Origin: Ferribacterium limneticum
GTDB taxonomy: Bacteria; Pseudomonadota; Gammaproteobacteria; Burkholderiales; Rhodocyclaceae
NCBI RefSeq assembly: GCF_020510625.1
Contig: NZ_CP075191.1
Coordinates: 2,146,001 to 2,210,000 of the forward strand
DNA: 64,000 nucleotides
Direction of reading: 5' to 3'
Below are positions 61,348 to 64,000 of the stretch, one piece after another (position 1 is the stretch's first letter; the number at the start of each line of letters is the position of its first letter). The position numbers and the translations under genes are program-made. Below the pieces are notes generated by a model that was given only the letters and a program-made list of their open reading frames with translations, had not been told where the DNA came from and did not search any database.

Positions 61348-62501
61348 GCTTCGACTCCTTCAAGGAACTTAGCAACAGCCGGCGAAGGTGCCGGCCCGTC
61401 GTTCATCACCAGTTCAATGACCATCCGCTCTTCCGGGTTGAGTTCGCCGAGCAGGGCTTCGAGAACGTCAAACGATTTGAGGCCCTCGAAGGTGGCAGCC
61501 GCCGCATCTTCAACACCCTCCTGGCCTTCAACACGAACCGCGTTGGAGACCACGAAAGCGTCGGACTGGTTTCGGAAACGGGCGATTGCATCCACAGCTC
61601 GGCTGGATTCTTCAGCCAGCGCCGAGCCTTCGATCCGAACAAACTTGACGGTATCGACGATGGGTTGGTCCAACTCACGCCAATCAATGCGAGAGAACTC
61701 GTTGATCGCGTCCCACACTGGGTGTTTAACCACACCTTGATCGTTGATTTCATGGGCGTACTTAATGCCGTCGCTCTGCGCTGCGCCTTTCGCCATACAG
61801 TCGGCGACACTTGTCGGAATCTGGTTGCCGAGGCAATAAATACCTCGACCGATGTTGTGAAACTGATGTTGGTGTTCATGGGCATTCAGGATCGTGAAGT
61901 GCTTCGTGAGTTGAACAGCCCGATCCATGTCAATGTTCAGGCTGTGATCGCGCTGGCCGTGGCAGGCGGGCGGCAGGACGTTGCAGTGAGTCAGGAGGTA
62001 GAGGGGAACGCCAGCCTGCACCGAACTAGCCAGCTCAATCGCTTTGTCTAGCTCCATGTCGAACAGGTCTTGGTTCGGCATGTGAGGGATGATGAAGACC
62101 TGCTTGCTGATAAGCGTCATGCCCTCTCGGATAATGCTGACCTGCTCGTAGTACATGCGCTGCAGGCAGGAGGCCAGTAGATCAAAGGAGGAGAGTCGAT
62201 CGGCCTTCGGAGACCAGTCGTGGTTACCTCGAACCAGTATCAGGCGACTTCCTGATGTGCTGAGCCAGCTGGCGAAGATGTCTAGGGTTTCCCACAGGTC
62301 GGCCAATTCGACGGTGAACTCGTCGAAGAGGTCGCCAAGGATCAGGACGTCCTTGGCTTCGTCGGCGCAGAAGGCGGCGTCCAGCAGTTCGCGCAGGCGG
62401 GTCAGGATAGATTGACGAAGGGCCACTTGGGTGGCCGGGGTCGTGCCGGCGCTACGCTTCACGCCGATGTGCAGATCATTCAAGATTAGGAGGGGTTTCA
62501 T
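61344..62501 (-). CDS. SbcD/Mre11-like nuclease (phage gp47-type)
   Basis: A 385-residue calcineurin-type metallophosphoesterase. Motifs are DLHIG (Asp9, His11), LILGDLFDE (Asp57), VRGNHDWSP (Asn93, His94), LLTHCN and NAHEHQH. It should form the nuclease subunit of the complex with the SbcC-like ATPase. The two genes are separated by four small genes, unlike the adjacent arrangement in bacteria. Start lies one base after the stop of the small membrane-protein gene. Confidence 0.9.
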   Translation of the reverse strand: MKPLLILNDLHIGVKRSAGTTPATQVALRQSILTRLRELLDAAFCADEAKDVLILGDLFDEFTVELADLWETLDIFASWLSTSGSRLILVRGNHDWSPKADRLSSFDLLASCLQRMYYEQVSIIREGMTLISKQVFIIPHMPNQDLFDMELDKAIELASSVQAGVPLYLLTHCNVLPPACHGQRDHSLNIDMDRAVQLTKHFTILNAHEHQHQFHNIGRGIYCLGNQIPTSVADCMAKGAAQSDGIKYAHEINDQGVVKHPVWDAINEFSRIDWRELDQPIVDTVKFVRIEGSALAEESSRAVDAIARFRNQSDAFVVSNAVRVEGQEGVEDAAAATFEGLKSFDVLEALLGELNPEERMVIELVMNDGPAPSPAVAKFLEGVEA

Positions 62502-62502
62502 C

Positions 62503-62658
62503 TCAGTCCTTTAACTTGGGTTTGGCATTGTAACTCCGTTTCAGCCTCCACTCCGCATGCCTGTCGTAAATAAGGCAGCAGGCAAGGAAGAGGAGCACGG
62601 GGCCGGCAAGGAGGTACAGCAGCAGGGTGAGTAACCTGTCTTCAATCCACTTCTTCAT
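62503..62658 (-). CDS. Small single-span membrane protein
   Basis: A 51-residue frame starting MKKWIEDRLLTLLLYLLAGP, with one hydrophobic segment at about 9-31 and a basic tail (RLKRSYNAKPKLKD). It is directly followed by the SbcD-like start. No known family; a phage membrane or lysis accessory role is only a guess. Confidence 0.55.
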   Translation of the reverse strand: MKKWIEDRLLTLLLYLLAGPVLLFLACCLIYDRHAEWRLKRSYNAKPKLKD

Positions 62659-62700
62659 AGTTGCTCCAAAGACCCGGCCCCGAAGGGCCGGGCGGTTCGC

Positions 62701-62823
62701 TTAGAGGCCGAAGCTACTCAGCGCTTTCTCGATCTTCTTGCGTGCCCAGAGCGCGGCCATGCCGCCGAGAGCTGCACAGACCAGACCCCAGAGGACGAGG
62801 TCGCCGATGTGAAGGAGCATCAT
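62701..62823 (-). CDS. Small single-span membrane protein
   Basis: A 40-residue frame (MMLLHIGDLVLWGLVCAALG, then GMAALWARKK) with one transmembrane segment. Two adjacent ATG codons at 62823 and 62820 are possible starts. The start follows the lipoprotein stop by two bases. No known family. Confidence 0.55.
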   Translation of the reverse strand: MMLLHIGDLVLWGLVCAALGGMAALWARKKIEKALSSFGL

Positions 62824-62825
62824 GA

Positions 62826-63260
62826 TTACTTGAACTTTTCGAGAGCGTTGATCTCGGTGTTGCAACGGCCATCTTCAGCGGCGTAATCCTTGCTCTTGAA
62901 GATGCCCGTGGGCAGGCAACCGTAGATACCCTTGCCGTTACCGTTGGTCTGGCACTTGATCTGATCAATCAACTGGCCAGTCTTGGCGTTGTAGATTTCA
63001 CCGCTGGCCCAGCCGTCACCAAAGCGGCAATCCTTCTTGACGGAGGAGTCCGACTGCACAGCCACGCGGGTGTCCAGGTTCGGATAGACGTCAGCCGCAA
63101 AGCGCCGTGCATTGACCGTGGCGTTGTCGCGACTGATCGCCTGGTTCTGGTCGATGACATTGACGTCAGCGTAGGCCTTGGTTGCAGGCTGTTCAGAGTT
63201 GCCACAGGCTGCCAGAGAGACGGCGAGGACGGCGGCGAGAATCAAAGAGATGGTCTTCAT
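62826..63260 (-). CDS. Putative lipoprotein
   Basis: A 144-residue protein with a lipoprotein signal (MKTISLILAAVLAVSLAACG, lipobox LAAC, Cys19). The mature part has five Cys residues including KKDCRFGDGWASGEIYN and GIYGCLPTG. A phage-encoded lipoprotein could act in superinfection exclusion, but nothing here proves it. Confidence 0.72.
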   Translation of the reverse strand: MKTISLILAAVLAVSLAACGNSEQPATKAYADVNVIDQNQAISRDNATVNARRFAADVYPNLDTRVAVQSDSSVKKDCRFGDGWASGEIYNAKTGQLIDQIKCQTNGNGKGIYGCLPTGIFKSKDYAAEDGRCNTEINALEKFK

Positions 63261-63334
63261 TGTTATTTTTCCTTAGTAGAAGAGTGCCCGGGTTGGAGCA
63301 CTGAGGTTGGGCAGGCCTCAGTGCTTTGCTGCAG

Positions 63335-63667
63335 TTAAACGAGCTTGCCTATTTCGTCATGATCCAGCGTGACTTCGTAGGCACCGCCCTCGGCGGCGGT
63401 GTTGATTCGGTTGAGGAGACCTTTAAGCTCTCTGAGTTCTGCCTTCGCATAGAGCAGGGTCCATTGGTCTTCACTCATGACCCTCCAGTCATCGCACGAA
63501 GGGTCAGTGGCGAACCAGCGCCGCCACCAGGGCAATGCCGCATAGGCTTCAGCGTCGTCATTGATGAGTTGCTGAACGTTGTCCCGAACCCCTTCCGCGG
63601 TGTCGATGACAAGGAGTAGGCGACGGCGCAGCTCGGCCAGTTCGTAGTTCCGCCACGTGGCCTTCAT
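63335..63667 (-). CDS. Hypothetical protein
   Basis: A 110-residue protein (WRNYELAELRRRLLLVIDTA, ALPWWRRWFATDPSCDDWRV). It overlaps the ligase stop by 4 bp. No family recognised. Confidence 0.6.
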   Translation of the reverse strand: MKATWRNYELAELRRRLLLVIDTAEGVRDNVQQLINDDAEAYAALPWWRRWFATDPSCDDWRVMSEDQWTLLYAKAELRELKGLLNRINTAAEGGAYEVTLDHDEIGKLV

Positions 63668-64000
63668 GACATGTCTTCCTTGGCACGGAAACCAAGCCAG
63701 ACAGGGAAGCGCGGCTTGTCCTTGACGCCGATCTTGAAGGACTTGTACTTGCCGAAGCAGCCGATGAGCCGGCCTGACTCGTGCAGGCGCCAGATGACTT
63801 CACGCTCTGCAGCGGAGAAGCCGGTGCCAATGTTGAACTCGACGCCGCTCTTCACGTCCCGAACCTGCAATGCGCCCATGGTGCCCATGGGAACCAGGCC
63901 TTCGGCATCCGTCGCCCGCTTGGTGCGGCCCAGCTCATCCTTGGTGGCTGTGTTCTGGTTGCTCATCAGCTCTTCGACGCCGATGACCTCGCAATCGTCG
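63664..64000 (-). CDS. ATP-dependent DNA ligase, C-terminal OB domain (partial)
   Basis: The frame runs through the right window edge; the ATG at 63966 is internal, since homology continues upstream (DDCEVIGVEEL). The segment TKDELGRTKRATDAEGLVPM and MGALQVRDVKSGVEFNIGTG, then GVKDKPRFPVWLGFRAKEDM, are the signature of the OB-fold domain of small phage-type DNA ligases. The nucleotidyltransferase domain lies outside the window. Confidence 0.85.
   Translation of the reverse strand, partial: DDCEVIGVEELMSNQNTATKDELGRTKRATDAEGLVPMGTMGALQVRDVKSGVEFNIGTGFSAAEREVIWRLHESGRLIGCFGKYKSFKIGVKDKPRFPVWLGFRAKEDMS

Larger units (their letters stand above)
56600..64000 (-). mobile_element. Edge of a putative prophage
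   Basis: From the cut in the exonuclease gene to the right window edge all genes lie on the minus strand, are short and closely packed, and include phage-type DNA metabolism genes (deaminase, gp46/gp47-like nuclease pair, ATP-dependent ligase). No structural genes or integrase are in the window, so the type of element is inferred and its other end is not seen. A lytic-type early region, a plasmid-like element or a genomic island are alternatives. Confidence 0.65.

Noticed and set aside
1..64000. CRISPR arrays, rRNA or tRNA genes, PEP-CTERM substrate proteins
   Set aside because: No regularly spaced repeats, no RNA gene signatures and no C-terminal VPEP-type sorting tail were found by reading the sequence and translations.

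Overview
The window looks like a chromosomal segment of a betaproteobacterium close to the Rhodocyclales (Dechloromonas/Azonexus/Zoogloea type). The evidence is the gene content: a large exopolysaccharide locus of the XrtA (exosortase A)/PEP-CTERM type with the characteristic xrtA-associated glycosyltransferases, amidotransferase, hydrolases 1 and 2, AMP-ligase, PLP decarboxylase and prsK-prsR-prsT. The species call is inference; no rRNA or tRNA is present.

Layout. (1) 1-14650, plus strand: a tightly packed operon (many 4-bp ATGA overlaps) that starts with the end of a FemAB-like gene and runs through glycosyltransferase, xrtA, glycosyltransferase, amidotransferase, more glycosyltransferases, a Wzy-like ligase, a TPR protein, a deacetylase, glycosyltransferases and a methyltransferase. 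(2) 14624-30804, minus strand, convergent with the first block: ACP, acyltransferase-like protein, hydrolases 2 and 1, a large VanZ-type membrane protein, an AsnB-like protein, a glycosyltransferase with a decayed duplicate beside it, an alpha/alpha-barrel-like protein, a Wzx-type flippase, a second AsnB-like protein, an O-acyltransferase and an ATP-grasp ligase. (3) 30918-44786, plus strand, divergent from block 2: AMP-ligase, PLP decarboxylase, the initiating sugar-phosphate transferase, the two-component pair prsK/prsR, the TPR lipoprotein prsT, a nucleotide-sugar dehydrogenase, a lytic transglycosylase and a DegP-like protease. Together these provide polymer initiation, sugar assembly, modification, flipping, polymerisation, protein sorting and sigma-54-type regulation.

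(4) 44787-47950: a four-gene unit behind a good sigma-54 promoter match: an exported Trp/His/Pro-motif protein, a PqqD-like protein, an HprK-related kinase and a nucleotidyltransferase (the HPr-rel-A arrangement). It sits about 6 kb from prsR, the sigma-54 activator, and is the most interesting incompletely understood system here.

(5) 47921-52600: an insertion-sequence graveyard: an intact IS630-type element that replaced the last two codons and stop of the nucleotidyltransferase gene, the C-terminal remnant of a P4-type integrase with its catalytic Arg changed to Cys, a complete IS66 element inserted in an IS3 element, and a separate IS3 orfB fragment. (6) 52740-56614: ordinary chromosomal genes (small membrane ORF, PAS-GGDEF-EAL protein, a DnaQ-like exonuclease). 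(7) 56612-64000, minus strand: phage-type genes beginning exactly where the exonuclease gene is cut off. They include a deoxycytidylate deaminase, an SbcC/SbcD (gp46/gp47-like) pair, the end of an ATP-dependent DNA ligase and many small unknown genes, closed by a rho-independent terminator. This is read as one edge of a prophage.
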